Below, one piece after another: positions 36,166-48,650 of a stretch of DNA of 64,000 nt. Each line of letters starts with the position of its first letter. Position 1 is the first letter of the stretch. Both the position numbers and the translations under genes were made by a program. Source of the stretch: Anaeramoeba flamelloides (taxonomy: Eukaryota > Metamonada > Anaeramoebidae). Under the pieces are notes generated by a model. The model was not told the DNA's origin. It made no database searches and saw nothing but the letters and a program-made list of their open reading frames with translations. The stretch spans positions 14,462,001 through 14,526,000 of the forward strand of contig JANTQA010000032.1 of the NCBI GenBank assembly GCA_027625915.1. The letters run 5' to 3'.

Positions 36166-39100
36166 TAAAATAAACTTTCAAAAAATGAAACTCTTTTTTA
36201 TTATATATCCCTTAGTAACCCACAGATTGACCTAAATTTCATCAAGCTTGAAAAAAAGATCTGAAATGATATTGATGTGCTAATATATTTATTTAGTTAT
36301 TAGTGTTTAATTCAGATTTTGATTATAATCAATAAGTAAAAATAACTCAAAGATAAAGTAGTTATATTAATTTATTTTTTTTTTGAAATTGGAAAAAATA
36401 ATAATTATTCGTTTTTGCACTTTTTTTAAAAGATCTTTTTTTTTTTTTTACTTTTTAAAAATTTGAAATTTTATTATAATAGTAGATATTCAAAACTCAT
36501 CACTTTGATTTATTAATAATAACTATTAAATTAATGTCGTTAATTTTATGATAAAAAAAAAATTAAATAAAAAAATATATTACTGAGAAATTTTAATTTT
36601 TTTTTTGAAAAATTTCAATAAATATCCAATCAAAAGAAAAATGAAATTTATTTCTTTAGGACAAAATTAAAACTTTAATATGAATAATTTTCTAAAACTT
36701 TTATTTAAGCAATAGAAAATCCTTGAAAAAACAAAAAAAAAAAAATTTTCAAATAATTTCATTTATTAAATTGGAATTAAACAAATATAAAATTACTTTT
36801 TAATTAGATAAAATCACCAAAAATAGAAATTTTGCCTAAATTTAAAATAAAAATAAAAAATAATTTTAAATATTATTCAAAGATAATAAAATAATTTTAG
36901 AAACGAAGAATTTTTTTTTTTGAATTTTGTAATTATGTAAAATTTGAAAAAAAGTTTTGAGAAAATAGATTTTATAAATCAAAATCAATACAGATCTTTA
37001 AAAATAATTTTTGATCTATTCTCTCTTGTTCAAAAATATAGTTTGTTTTATATCTAGATTTTAAAAATTCAAAAATTAAAAAATAGTAAAATTATCAAAA
37101 AAAAAAATCAATTATTAGTCTGACTCGAACTATTGGTCAAATCTTTTAAATTAAAAAAAAAAAAATTTGTTGAAAAAATTTCAAAATTATACAATGAAAC
37201 TAATTTGATTTTTTTTTTGAATTTAATTTATATTTTTTTTTATATTTTTTAATTTATTTGAAATCAAATATATATATTACTATTGAATATTAATTATTAA
37301 ATAAAACAAACTTTCTTTATGATAGTTAAAATATCTTTGATAATGAATAAAATATTTAATCAAGTATTTTAGGCAATGTTGGGATAAAAAGGTTCCCAGG
37401 AAGATTCCAGGAAAGTATGGTGTGTTTTAATCATTTAAACAAAGAATTTTACTGATGTGGAGAAAAATTTTTCAAAACTAAAAATAAAAAAAAGATTTTT
37501 TTGACAAAAATTCGATTGGAAAAATAATTCAATCACAATAAACATGAAAAATTTTACAAAATGTTGAAAAGTATTTTTCAATTTTTTTTTTTATTTTCGA
37601 CATGAATTGATTTTTTAATTATAAAATTTTACTTTCTAAGATAATTTATTTAAAATTCAGTATCTTAATATCATTTCATAACAATTCAAATTAAAAGTTA
37701 TATTTCAACTGTTATTCAGCAATTTGGGGTCCTATGGGTTATATATATATATATATATATAATTCCATTAATTTAAATATATTTTCACATTAATTAAATA
37801 GACAAAAGTGTAGTTATTTGTTTTTTCCTTTCATTCATTTTTATTTTTATTCATTTTTTTTTATTTTTAATTTCTTCATTACTGTAATCACAAAAATAAA
37901 TTGATTTTTAATGATTCAACCTTTCATTTTAGGGTGTAGTGGCCTTAAAATTAAAATTTTTCACATGACTATCAATTTTCCTAATGATCAGAAAACAATA
38001 TTTTTTACTTTAAAAGTGTACTAATTTTTTTTCTTTTTCGAGAGTACATGTAGAAAATAATTGATTATAATTTTTTGAAAAATAAAATAAAATGTCATAA
38101 GAGAGACTTTATTTAAATTCTTTTCTCAAAACTACATTTCACTCAAACTATCCACTTCAAAAATGAAAATTCACTTTTTTTTTGAATAAAAAAACAGACA
38201 ATTGTTTAGAAATTAGAGGAATAATTTACTTCCGATTTGATTTACTGCAACGATAAAAGAAAATTGATTACTTAATAACATGCCAAAAGAAAAACGTTAA
38301 AAAAACTTTTAACACTTCATTGGAACACCTGTTACAAAATTACTCAATTTCTTTTTGAAAATCAAAATTTTTTACCAAAACTTTTTTAATAGCAAAAATA
38401 TACGTTTTTAAAGAAAGTGCATGACCTTAATTTACTTCATAGATAATTTGAATTTTCAAATATTTTTTTTGACTTGATTTTACATTTAAAAATAAAAAAT
38501 TCCAGACAAAATATAAAGTCAATTTTTAATAGTGAATTAGAAAAAATGAATCTGAAATACATATTGATGTATTATTCTGAGGTGAATATTCTAAAAAACT
38601 TGTGTGATTTTTTTTATTATTTCTATAATAATATTGAGAAGATTTGGTCTGGAAAAGTGTTTAATATGGGAAGTGTTAAAATATTAGTATTCTATTCTCA
38701 TATAGCTTCCGATATCTGTTATATATTTTATTCTAAAAAAAATAAGTAATATTTTTTCCGAAAAAACTTTAAATAATAATAATAATGGAACACATTAAAA
38801 AAATTAATAAACCCATTTTATAAACAAATAAATATTATTTAAAATTCAAGTGGGACTCTTTTAATCACTTACAAGATAAAAAAAGAAAAATTAAGCCTTT
38901 TAAGAATTATTAGCCAACCGAATTTATCGCAACTTCTCTATAGATAACATATGATATTATCCAAATTTTTGCAAATCTGAACTACTTAAAAAAATTTTTA
39001 TCCATTTAAACAGATAAAAAGTGTTCAAAAAGATTATAAAAAAAATAAACAACATTACAAATACAATTATTCAAGATTATTTACATTAAATAGAACTTTA

Positions 39101-40242
39101 CAGAACAATTTCAACAAAATTTAAGAAACAAAAATATCACCAAATAAAGACAAAATTTGAAATTTTTTTCTTTAGCAAATTTATTTTTACTAGAATTTGA
39201 ATTTTTTATCTTAATTTGAGATTTTTCTTTCTGTCTTAAATTCCATGAAAGTTTGTATCTTAAAAGTGGAACTTACAGTATTATTATTTATTTTTTACCA
39301 CTAGTAAATAAAATTAATAGATCTTTATGTGGTAAAATCAATATAAATTGGATAGAAGTTTAACTAAATTTTATAAATGGAATATTAGATATATTTTGCA
39401 TAATAATTTCAAAATATTAATAGTTATTAAAAAATCATTTTCTACTTTTCAAAATAAGAAAATATAAATAAAAAATTTAAATTTGAAATTTTTTCAAACA
39501 AATAATTTGAATTTACTAAAATGAATCTTTATAACAATTCAAAATATATTTGAAAGAAAAAGAATTGATTAATAATTTATTGGAAAAAATTTCCTAATTC
39601 CTAAATATCTTCAAGATAATTTTATTTGAAAAAAATCATATTTCTCTTATTAAAATAAAAACAAAATTTCCAAGTAAAAATTTTAAATTAGTTAAAAAAT
39701 TCGATGTCTTAAATTTTTCATCTTAGTATAAAACCAATATTTTTCAATTGGTCCAATAAAACATTTATTGATTATCAAAAGAAGTATCAATAGTTTCTAA
39801 ATAAATGGGGATAATTTTTTCCACACTGTTAAGATTTCATTTTTTCAAACCAAGTCTACAAATCACAATTGAAATTTTTTGAAAATTCTATGCATAAAAG
39901 AACAAAATATAAAAACAAAATAGGTGGAATTTTGTTATACAAATATCAGTTAATAATGAAAGAAAAAATAATCCTTAAATTGATTTTTATAATAAGAAAA
40001 ACTATTTATATGCAAATATTCATGAAAATAGCAATAAGTGTTGATATAAATTTTTCTAATATAAAAAAGAGAATCAAAGTTATAAAATCAATTCTAAGAT
40101 TTCCTGTGATAATTAAAATGGAAAAACTTTTGTTTTATAGGTTTCTGATGAGAACGTAAATTTTAACACTTTTTCAATATAAAATTTGAGTGCTGAATAT
40201 CATCAAAGCCATATTTTAATATTTGAAAGATTATGTGATAGA
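36166..40242. other. long non-coding stretch between RalGAP and ELMO genes
   Basis: Mostly A/T homopolymers with a (TA)11 run at 37740-37762 and the degenerate repeat at 38090-38370 related to 2280-2620. Small islands near 37375-37425 and 37935-38035 read as short open frames after AG but match nothing. If the ELMO-like gene has upstream exons they should be here; no ELMO-domain motif was seen. Confidence 0.5.
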
Positions 40243-40784
40243 TTTATCCCTAAAAAAAGTATCAATATATTTTTATTTGACATAAAGTCATACTTTTTTG
40301 GGTTCTTAGTTGATCCATCTTCAACTTGGTATTAATTTTAATAGGTATTTAACTGTAGTTAACTAAAGACAATATTCTTTACTTTTTTTTCCAAATCTGA
40401 ATTAATTGTTCTTAGACTAATGATCTAGAAGGTAAATCATAAAAAATGTCGTTTTTATTGTGAGAAATTGAAAATTGTTATTTTTAGGCTTGGTTTTATA
40501 TCAAAAATTTATTTATTTTTTTGGAGTAATTTAGCAATGGGGAAATGAAAATATCAATTTGAAACCCCAAAAATCAGATTATTTATTACATACCACGAAC
40601 CTATTTATTTTACACACACCAATTTGGGTTTTGTGAAAAAAAAGTAAAGAATATTGTCTTTAGTTAACTACAGTTAAATACCTATTAAAATTAATACCAA
40701 GTTGAAGATGGATCAACTAAGAACCCAAAAAAGCATGACTTTACACCAAATACAAGATAGTAATAATTCTTTTTTCAGGGTTTG
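40243..40784. mobile_element. MITE family 3, copy a
   Basis: The long inverted repeats include a near-perfect arm pair, 40284-40391 and 40636-40744, containing TTCTTAGTTGATCCATCTTC and TAACTGTAGTTAACTAAAG. The outer ends (right end, reversed, CAAACCCTGAAAAAAG) match family member 52444-53001. TA follows the right end. Centre non-coding. It ends about 210 bp upstream of the ELMO-like start. Confidence 0.82.
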
Positions 40785-40995
40785 TAAACCTTAACTTTTT
40801 AAATTGTTTGAAAGAAACTATTAAAACAAATTTACTATCATCAAAATTTCTATTCTGAACCAAAAATATTTAATTTCTGATAGAGCTTTCTAAAATGTTA
40901 CTCATATACTCACTGTTTATTTAAAAATCTAAGAATTTATTTTTTTAACTTTTTCTTCAAATTTCAATTTTTTTGATAAAAAGATCCTGCCTTCA

Positions 40996-43900
40996 ATGTC
41001 AAACAAACTAAAACAAAAAGAAAATAAGGAATATATTCAAATGATTAGGAACGAAAATGAAAAGGAAGTTGAACAAATTGTTTTGGAACAAAACTTATTA
41101 ACCTTATGTAACGGAACAAAACTCGAAGTAATTGAAAAATCCAAAGCTATTTTAAGAGATTTTAAAATCAACGATCTTAGAAGTGCTATAATGTCAAAAA
41201 CAGGGAAAGGTGAACAAAAAAAATGGGCTGTATTTGGTTTGTACTTCTCTTTTGTTGTTCTTTTTTTTTTTTTTAGCCACCAATTAACCGTATTTTTTTT
41301 TATTTTTTTTTTTTTATGAATTTTTTTTTCAGCCCAATTTTCTGATTTAACACATGTAGATATCAACACTGACATTTCCAGTTCTCTTAAATCAAAAAAA
41401 CAAGACTCTGAAAAAAGCGCTTTTGCGTTTACTCTTTATCATAAAAATAGAACAACTTATTATGACTTAGTTGCACAAACAAGAAGTGTAAGGCTGATCC
41501 ACATTTTTTTCCTTATCTTTTTCTTTTTCTTTTTCTTTTTTTTTTTTTTTTTTTCTTTTAGAACTAATTTGTATCGACCAACCAAAAGATTAAAAAACAA
41601 AATTCAGACAAACCAACTCTTTAAAAAAATTTAAAGACTTTTTGAAAAAAAGCCTGCCCGAAATACAAATGGACACAAAAAAAATATTTCTATTCAAAAA
41701 TTTCAAAAAACAGTTTCACTTCATTTCAATGCGTACTACGCAAGTGACAATTGTTGTTCAGAAGTTTTTCCAATTTGAGTTTCTTTAAATTTTTGAAATG
41801 ATATAACACCAAAAAAAATTAACTTTTGGAAAAAATTCTTTTTTTAGCTTTCCTTGAAAATTGTAAATGTAATTTCAAAAAAGCCTTTTCAAGACTTTAC
41901 CCAAACAAAAGTATTTTTTGAATATTAAGTTCCACAATTAAAAATAAAAGAAAAAAAACAAATACTGATAAATTACAATAAGTGTTTAAAAATTTTTGCT
42001 TCCTATTTCATTTTCAAACATTTTTAAACTTGAATAAATCATTTTATGGGTTTAAATCTGAAGTAAATTAGTAAAATTAGTTCTCTTTCAAGAGACTCTT
42101 TGTCAGTAATTGTTTTAAAAAGAGAAGTTATAAGGTTTAAAAAAGTGGATCTTATCTGGCGTATGACTAATAATTGTAAAAAATTATGATTTAATTTTCC
42201 CCTTCTCCTTTTGGGATTAAAGAATTTTTACCAAGAAATAGATTGAAGTATGTGTCGGTTGATGTGTTTGTACCCGTCTTTATTTTTTGAACACTCTGTT
42301 TTATTTTGGGTAACGAAGAATCCTAATGAAAGGAAAAGAATTCAATTTGTATTGTTTACTCTAATTTTCCAATTAAAAAATGAAAATTTTTAGTTAACAT
42401 TCCAAAATATTTTTCTAGTTTAATAGTTGAAGAAAATTCAAAGATCTTAACAGCATCCTTTAGAAATGATATTTATTTGACAATAAATTAAACTTCCTTA
42501 GTGAACTCTAAGACAAATTTTTTACTCTGGTAATTTGATTGTAACAGCAATAATTAATATTCACTATAGAACTTGAAATAAAAATTTTCATTTATTAATT
42601 GGAAAATAACAGTATTTGGCAGAGTTTTTATTAGATTTGTAGTTGTGAATTCAATGTAAAATTTATGGATCAACACAATCTTTAAATTAATCAAAAAAAA
42701 AAAATTACCTTGAAAAAAAACATCTTTGCTTTTATACTTATTTTATTCAAAAAAAAAAAAAACCCTAAATTATTATTATTGAAGAAGTGTAAATTACACT
42801 CTATTAACTCTTATACTTAAATTTCCTTTTAGAAATTTTAAGTGTAAAATCATAGATTTCTCGATTATTAATTCACGAAAATAATTTTCAACGATCACAA
42901 AAAACCCTAAATTATATTTATCGTTTGGGAAAAAAAGTGAAACACGATTTTTAATTGGGACATTAATAGATTCAAATGAAAAAATAAGATCAATTAATAA
43001 AATAAAAAATAAATATAACCAAAATGGAGGATTTAACACAATAACAGTTTTTTTAATACTATCTTTTTGTATGGTTTTTTCTTTAGATTAATCAATCATT
43101 AAAAATTTGTTGAAAAAAATTGAATATTTTTGAGATCTCCAAAACTCCTCTTATGATTTTGATAATAAAGCAGATTTAAATTGCTTTTGTTGATTTGATT
43201 GAAACTAATATAATGAATTATTCTTTAAAGTTAATTTGTTTCTTCTATTAATTGATTTTACTTTTGTTTTTCGGATTAAAGCTCCCATTTAAAAATCATG
43301 TTGAACTTTTTTTACCAAATGGTTTCACTATTTTCAAAAAAAACTTGTTTTTCCAAATAAACAATAAACTGAAAGAAAAACATCTAGCACAATCAGAAAC
43401 CACAAAAATTACAAATCACATAAGAGCAGAAACTATACTGGGAACATTTCTCAAAAATTTTCAATTACTAAATAATAGAATTTGTTATTATCTTTTATAA
43501 TTTAAAAGTGTTGAGAGGGTTTCAAGCATTTTTAAAATAAACCATTTTCCAGTCAAAGGTACCCAGTTGCAATGAATAAATTGCACGTATTTAAAGATTT
43601 TGGATATTAATTTGAAGAAAAAATTTATTTTGGAAATTTCAAAATTTTTTTTTGGACGCCAATATAATTTATTTTAATAAAGAGGTCTAAATAGTTGACC
43701 AACTATCGATCAAATGAAATATGTTACCTTATTAAGTTTTAAATTAGAACTTAATAGATGAGATACATTTATAAAGTGCTGGTTTTTTAAGAATAAGAAT
43801 TTGTTTTCGAAACTTTTATTGTTATTTTGGTTTGCTTTTTTGAGTTTTTATTTTTTGCAAGTTTCCTAAATCTTGTTTTCGCAAAATCCCAGTACAAGAT

Positions 43901-45321
43901 ACCGATTCGGCAGTCTTTACCCAGTAGAAGTACTTAACTGTCAAAATGTCGGAAAGATCAATTCGGTTCATTTCAATTGGGTTCAAATTGCATTTAGTTT
44001 GGTTTCAGTTCTCTTCAGTTCCTTGAGTTCTATCCAGTTTGCTTAAAATCTAATCAGTACAACTTTATTAATTCTTATAATCTTTTTTTATTCCTTTTAC
44101 CTTTCCTCCAAACACCTTCAAAAAACAAAGAGAGGAGGAATCCAAACAACTTAAAAACAGGTAATTTGGAAAAAGTAAAAAGTATAAAAATAAAATCTTG
44201 TAGCATTATGGAGTTATATGTTGATACTAAAAAATATTATCGGGAATTTTCAATAAATTACTAATAACTTTTCCCATAATTGTCATTACAAAAATAAACT
44301 AAACTAAATTCCAAAATTTTGGAAGCAGTTGAAACAGTTTAAAAAAATAGCAATATTACACTTTACATTAAATTTGGAAATAATTTTGATTTTACAAACT
44401 ATTTTTATCATTTTTTGTACTTTTTTCTTTTGTTTTTATTTCCTTTTTTTCAGTTACGTATTCTTTTTTGTTAGATCTGGAATTTTTTTTCAATTGTTGA
44501 GAGAAGGTTAGTGTTGAGTTTGTTAAATAGAAAAACTCACTTAAAATTGTTAGATGGTATCTTATCATTTTATCAATCAACAATTGTTGGTTAAATTTCA
44601 ACAAATTTACCAATACATTTTTTGATGTTTTGTGCTATCACCCAAAAATTTTAACACCCTTTATTTATTTATTTGTATTGATAATTATTGATTTTTTGTT
44701 TTGTGAATATTGTAAATTAGAAATAATTATTAAGATTTCAATTAGAACAAATGCAAATTACTAACAACATCCTAAAACTTGGATGATAAGCATTTATTTT
44801 CGAATTTTTTGTTTCGTCTTTTCATGAATCGATCAAAGTAGAAAATAATCTTTTTTTCCCAAAATACACTGTTCTATATTAAAGAAAAAACTAATTTGCC
44901 AATCCAAAATGATTTTTTTTTTCTTATTCACTTAATTTTACACATCTCATAAAATTATTAAAGTTTATAAAAAAAACAGAAAAAGATTCGTTTTTTTTTT
45001 TTTTAATTTTAAATAATCAATAATTTTAAAAAATTTTTTGATATCTTATTTTATTTACTTTTTCTTTTCATTTCTTTTTTTTTTTGATCCTTATTTTTTT
45101 TTATTCAATTTTTTTTTATTCAATATCAATGTATTATATAGGAATTTACACTTTGGATCGATACCTTACGAATGTTGCTTGGTGAAAAAATGAAAGAAAA
45201 GGAATCGTTAACAAATATTTCAAATATTGAGGAAATGCTGTTAGAGTTATCATTAATTGAAAAAAAAAAACAAGTTCCTCCAACACCACCACCACCATTT
45301 AATTATAATTTCCATAATTAA
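40996..45321 (+). CDS. short ELMO-type PH protein with DOCK-binding tail (3 exons, 191 aa)
   Basis: ELMO proteins act with DOCK exchange factors to activate Rac in phagocytosis and migration. Exons 40996-41236, 41333-41487 and 45142-45321 join in phase (phase 1, then 0) to 576 nt. The product fits the C-terminal third of ELMO: a helix VEQIVLEQNLLTLCNGTK (like QRLNRLCEGT), PH strands KKWAVFAQFSDLTHVDI and AFAFTLYHKNRTTYYDLVAQ, the final PH helix EFTLWIDTLRMLLGEKM, a NIEEMLLELSLIEKKKQ segment and a proline tail PPTPPPPFNYNF. Human ELMO ends in a similar PPPIP...NYDF tail that binds the DOCK SH3 domain. There is an insert of about 35 residues before the first strand. Armadillo and ELMO domains are not seen upstream, so either this is a short PH-plus-tail protein or upstream exons are missed. 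Intron 2 is 3.65 kb and full of transposon pieces. Confidence 0.8.
42900..43330. mobile_element. MITE family 8, copy b (in ELMO intron 2)
   Basis: The left arm reads CGTTTGGGAAAAAAAGTGAA then CACGATTTTTAATTGGGA; the right arm is the imperfect reverse complement, CTCCCATTTAAAAATCATGT then TTTTTTTACCAAATGGTTTC. The arms match those of 16385-16800. Short frames on opposite strands (PIKNRVSLFFPN and PFKNHVELFLPN) resemble each other because they are the two arms, not genes. Confidence 0.6.
43539..43660. mobile_element. MITE family 1, truncated copy d
   Basis: Only the first 120 bp of the family is left, beginning AAACCATTTTCCAGTCAAAG. It then breaks into unrelated sequence at about 43660. No right end follows. 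Confidence 0.75.
44301..44655. mobile_element. MITE family 2, short copy c, inverted
   Basis: It is the reverse complement of about 45903-46255: left ATTCCAAAATTTTGG, middle AATTGTTAGATGGTATCTTA and AACAATTGTTGGTTAAATTT, right end with AAATTTTAACACCC. It lacks the roughly 185-bp extension found in copies a and b. A frame of 73 codons in it mirrors the one in copy b, which reflects shared descent, not a gene. Confidence 0.8.
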
Positions 45322-45715
45322 AAAAAAAATCAAAAATAACCTATTAATTTGTTAGATTAGCCATATTTACAAATATAATATTTCTTTTTTTATTTTATTT
45401 TATTTTTCTTTTGTTTTGAGATATTAAAAATATTCAAACAAATATTTATTAAATTTGAAACTTGAAATTTGAATCGTTTGAGATAATCAAAAATAAAAAG
45501 AAAATTTTTTTGAAATTAAATTATTTTAATTATATAATTTAACATGTTTTAAACTTTTAGAAAAACATCACCTTTAAATTGAGGTATAACTTTAATACAG
45601 AATAAAATGCATGTTTCTTGAATCAAAAAAAAAAAAATGAAACGGGCTATGAGGAATATATTTAAATATCCCATTGATAAATAGCTTTTTTATGTCGAGT
45701 AAACATATTTATGTT

Positions 45716-46255
45716 TATAAACCCCATTCCAAAAATTTGGACACACCCAAAATCAAAAATAGGCAAAAAAAAAACTACAATTTATGATATTTTTTCAAAC
45801 CTAATAAAAAACCACATTTAAGTTGCCTAGAATTAATGTTTTTAGAAGTAATCATTTTTAACCAAATAAAAGAGAAAAATAATAAACGAAATTATCATAA
45901 TAGGGGTGTCCAAAATGATGAAACTAGCTGAACAAAAAATGTATTGATAAATTTGTTGAAATTTAACCAACAATTGTTGATTGATAAAATGATAAGATAC
46001 CATCTAACAATTTTAAGTGAGTTTTTCTATTTAACAAACTATACACTAACCTTCTATCAACCATTGAAAAAAAATTTCAGAACTAACCAAACAGATTACA
46101 AAACCGGAAAAAAGGAAATGAAACACAAAACAAAAAAGATAAAAAATCAAATAGTTTGTAAAATAAAAAATTATTTCCTAATTGAATGTAAAGTGTGGTA
46201 TTATTATTCTTTCAACTGTTTAAACTGTGACCAAAATTTTGGAATTGAGTTTATA
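45716..46255. mobile_element. MITE family 2, copy b
   Basis: Left end TATAAACCCCATTCC and AAAATTTGGACACACCC; right end, reversed, TATAAACTCAATTCC and AAAATTTTGGTCACAG. An internal end-like motif, GGGGTGTCCAAAATGATG, sits at about 45904. The element thus contains a 355-bp core equal to copy c plus a 185-bp left block itself bounded by inverted TTTGGACAC motifs. It lies about 400 bp after the ELMO stop. Confidence 0.82.
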
Positions 46256-48650
46256 TTGTTGGCTTCAATTTGAAAAAATAATAATAATAATAATAATTTC
46301 TATTAATGGATCAATTCCTATTCATTCAAACATATATGAATAAACTATAATTCTTATCATTGTGTATATTTATTTAACTATCATTATTTGAAAAAGATTT
46401 TAATTATATTCAAATTTATTTGAATTATTATCGTTTAAAATTTTCAATATCTCTGACCTCTATTACCAAAAATTCCAAAAAGATATTGTGATATAAACTA
46501 TTTAAGCTTTTTTGATCGAGTTCATTTTTATAATCAAAGTTGTGATATTTTAGTTGAATGTTTCTATTTAGAACAAAAATATTCAGAAAGTTTTTGAAAT
46601 GGAAAACAAGTAAAAACATATCTAATTTAAATGTCATAATTTGACAATGATAAAACTTTTTCAAATAGTTAAAATAATAAATTGAAAATTAAAACCAATC
46701 TTTGATAATGAAATGTGTTATCTTTGATATTATTAATAAACAAAGATGATTTACTGATGTTAATTTGGGAAATATTATATTTTTACAAAAAAGGGTATAT
46801 AAATATACATATGAAAGGAAGAAAAAAATTTATAAAGTTTTTTTTTTTTTTTTTCAATAAAGATTCTGAAAAGTATCAAACGAGATGTTATTGCTACAAG
46901 AAAGAGCATTTCTTAAAGTATTTTCTTAAATTTTAAGATTTTCCAGAAAAGGGGTCAAAAGTCTATATTTATTTTTGAAATTGTGTGATTCAAACAAGTA
47001 TGAAGTTCAGTTTTTTGTAAAAGGGGGATAGGTACATACGGAAAGTTATTCATAAAATTGTAAAGTTCTTGATTTTTGACTTATTATGACAAGATATTGT
47101 GTTACACTAAAAAAACTGAATCAAAAAAAAAAAATAATTGAATTATTGGTAATAATTAGTTGTTTTTTGAAAAAAAAGTTAAACAAAGAAAAAAAGATTA
47201 CACAATTTTTAGTTGGAAATAGTATTGGAAATGAAAGGTAGAATCAATTGAAAAAAAAATAAAAAAAAAAAGAAGAAAAAGACAGAGTTTTCAACTTTTT
47301 TTATGTATTTGTTTTTTTTTTTTTTTTTTCAGATTTTATAAAAAAAAAGATTATTTTCGTTTTCATGTAAAAAGAATGATGTCAAACCGAAATGCATATT
47401 AGTTTTTGAGTTTTTATAGTCTATCGAAAAAATATATTGTTTGTTTTTTCAAATATCTTTTAAACGGTTTTTTTTTCTATGTTGTATCATGCTTCAAAAA
47501 ATACGAGTTAGGGTTATTTTTTTGTTATTCTGAGAATATAATTTCCAATATAAATGAAGATTTAAAAAAAAAAAATAAAAAGGAAATAATAATATTCATT
47601 CCATTGTTAAAAGTAGTTACAAAGGTTTATAAAACATTGGAATAAAAATAATAAAAGCCAAACTTCAAAAATAAGACTTGTTCCTTTTTAAATAATTTGA
47701 GTAACATGTGTTCAAAGTTTTGTCTCAAGATTTCAAGATGTTAGTGGAACTACAATGCTTTTTGAAATTGAAATGTGTGAAAGTTCATCCCAAATTACAT
47801 CATTGCTCTAAGTTCTCAAAACTTCAAAATAATAATAATTATAATCAAAATTGAATAAATGTGATTTTACCCATGTATTCAATTGGAATTTTTGAAAAAA
47901 TAACATTTAAAAAATAAAAGTTAAAACTAATATTGAGAACTTAATTTGAATTTTTTATAAAGATTGTGTTATTTTTTGAGATATAATTGTATAATAGTTA
48001 ATTTATATCTTCAGGTTTTTTCTCATTGTCTTAGTTAATTATTTTAAATTATTTTTATCTGAAATTTTTTAAAGGTCCATTAGTTTAAAAGATTCTCATA
48101 TATATATATATATATATATATATTAAAGATTTATTATAAAAATTTAATTTGGGAAACATTTTTGTTTTGATTTTCTTGGTATTTTTTCAGTATCAATATG
48201 TTTAATTCATTCAAAATGATTTGAAAATACAAAAAAAGATAATCATAAAAGTAAAAAAAAATCCTGATATTTGGTAATATAATCCCAATGTTATTTAAAA
48301 GTTTTTGATTTAAACTAATTTAATAATTCTTCTTCTTTTTCTAAAGTTTGAATAACCTTGTTAATAATAAAAGAAAACATTATCATTGGTTTTACCTGAA
48401 CTAAAGTATTTCTAATATATTTTTTAGATAATTATTTTGAATTTTTGTAAAAAAATATTATCATTTTTTTAAACTTTTCAAATATTGATAGGTTTATTGA
48501 ATACTTTATTTAGAGGGTTAAATCAAAACAACTCAAAAGGGTATGAAAAACATTTGTGTATTATGAAATCGAAAAATAACTTTTTCCTCTAATATTTTTT
48601 TGATTTTAAGAATTCATTGATTTGTGAACTATAAAAAAATATTCAGTTTG
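46256..48650. other. intergenic stretch with one weak exon candidate
   Basis: A/T-rich, with an (AT)12 run at 48099-48122. A minus-strand segment 48315-48395 reads VKPMIMFSFIINKVIQTLEK and then EEELLN plus stop after TTTAGTTCAG, and could be a terminal exon; no partner exon was found. A 78-codon minus frame at 46428-46664 is of biased composition and not accepted. Confidence 0.4.

Noticed and set aside
42794-43500. Two opposite-strand frames with similar peptides (PIKNRVSLFFPN and PFKNHVELFLPN)
   Set aside because: They are the two inverted arms of MITE family 8 inside the ELMO intron, not a gene pair.
44329-44613. Two overlapping frames of 60 and 73 codons, and a similar frame at 45944-46273
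   Set aside because: The similarity between the frames is explained by MITE family 2 copies in opposite orientation; no codon-level conservation or family was seen.
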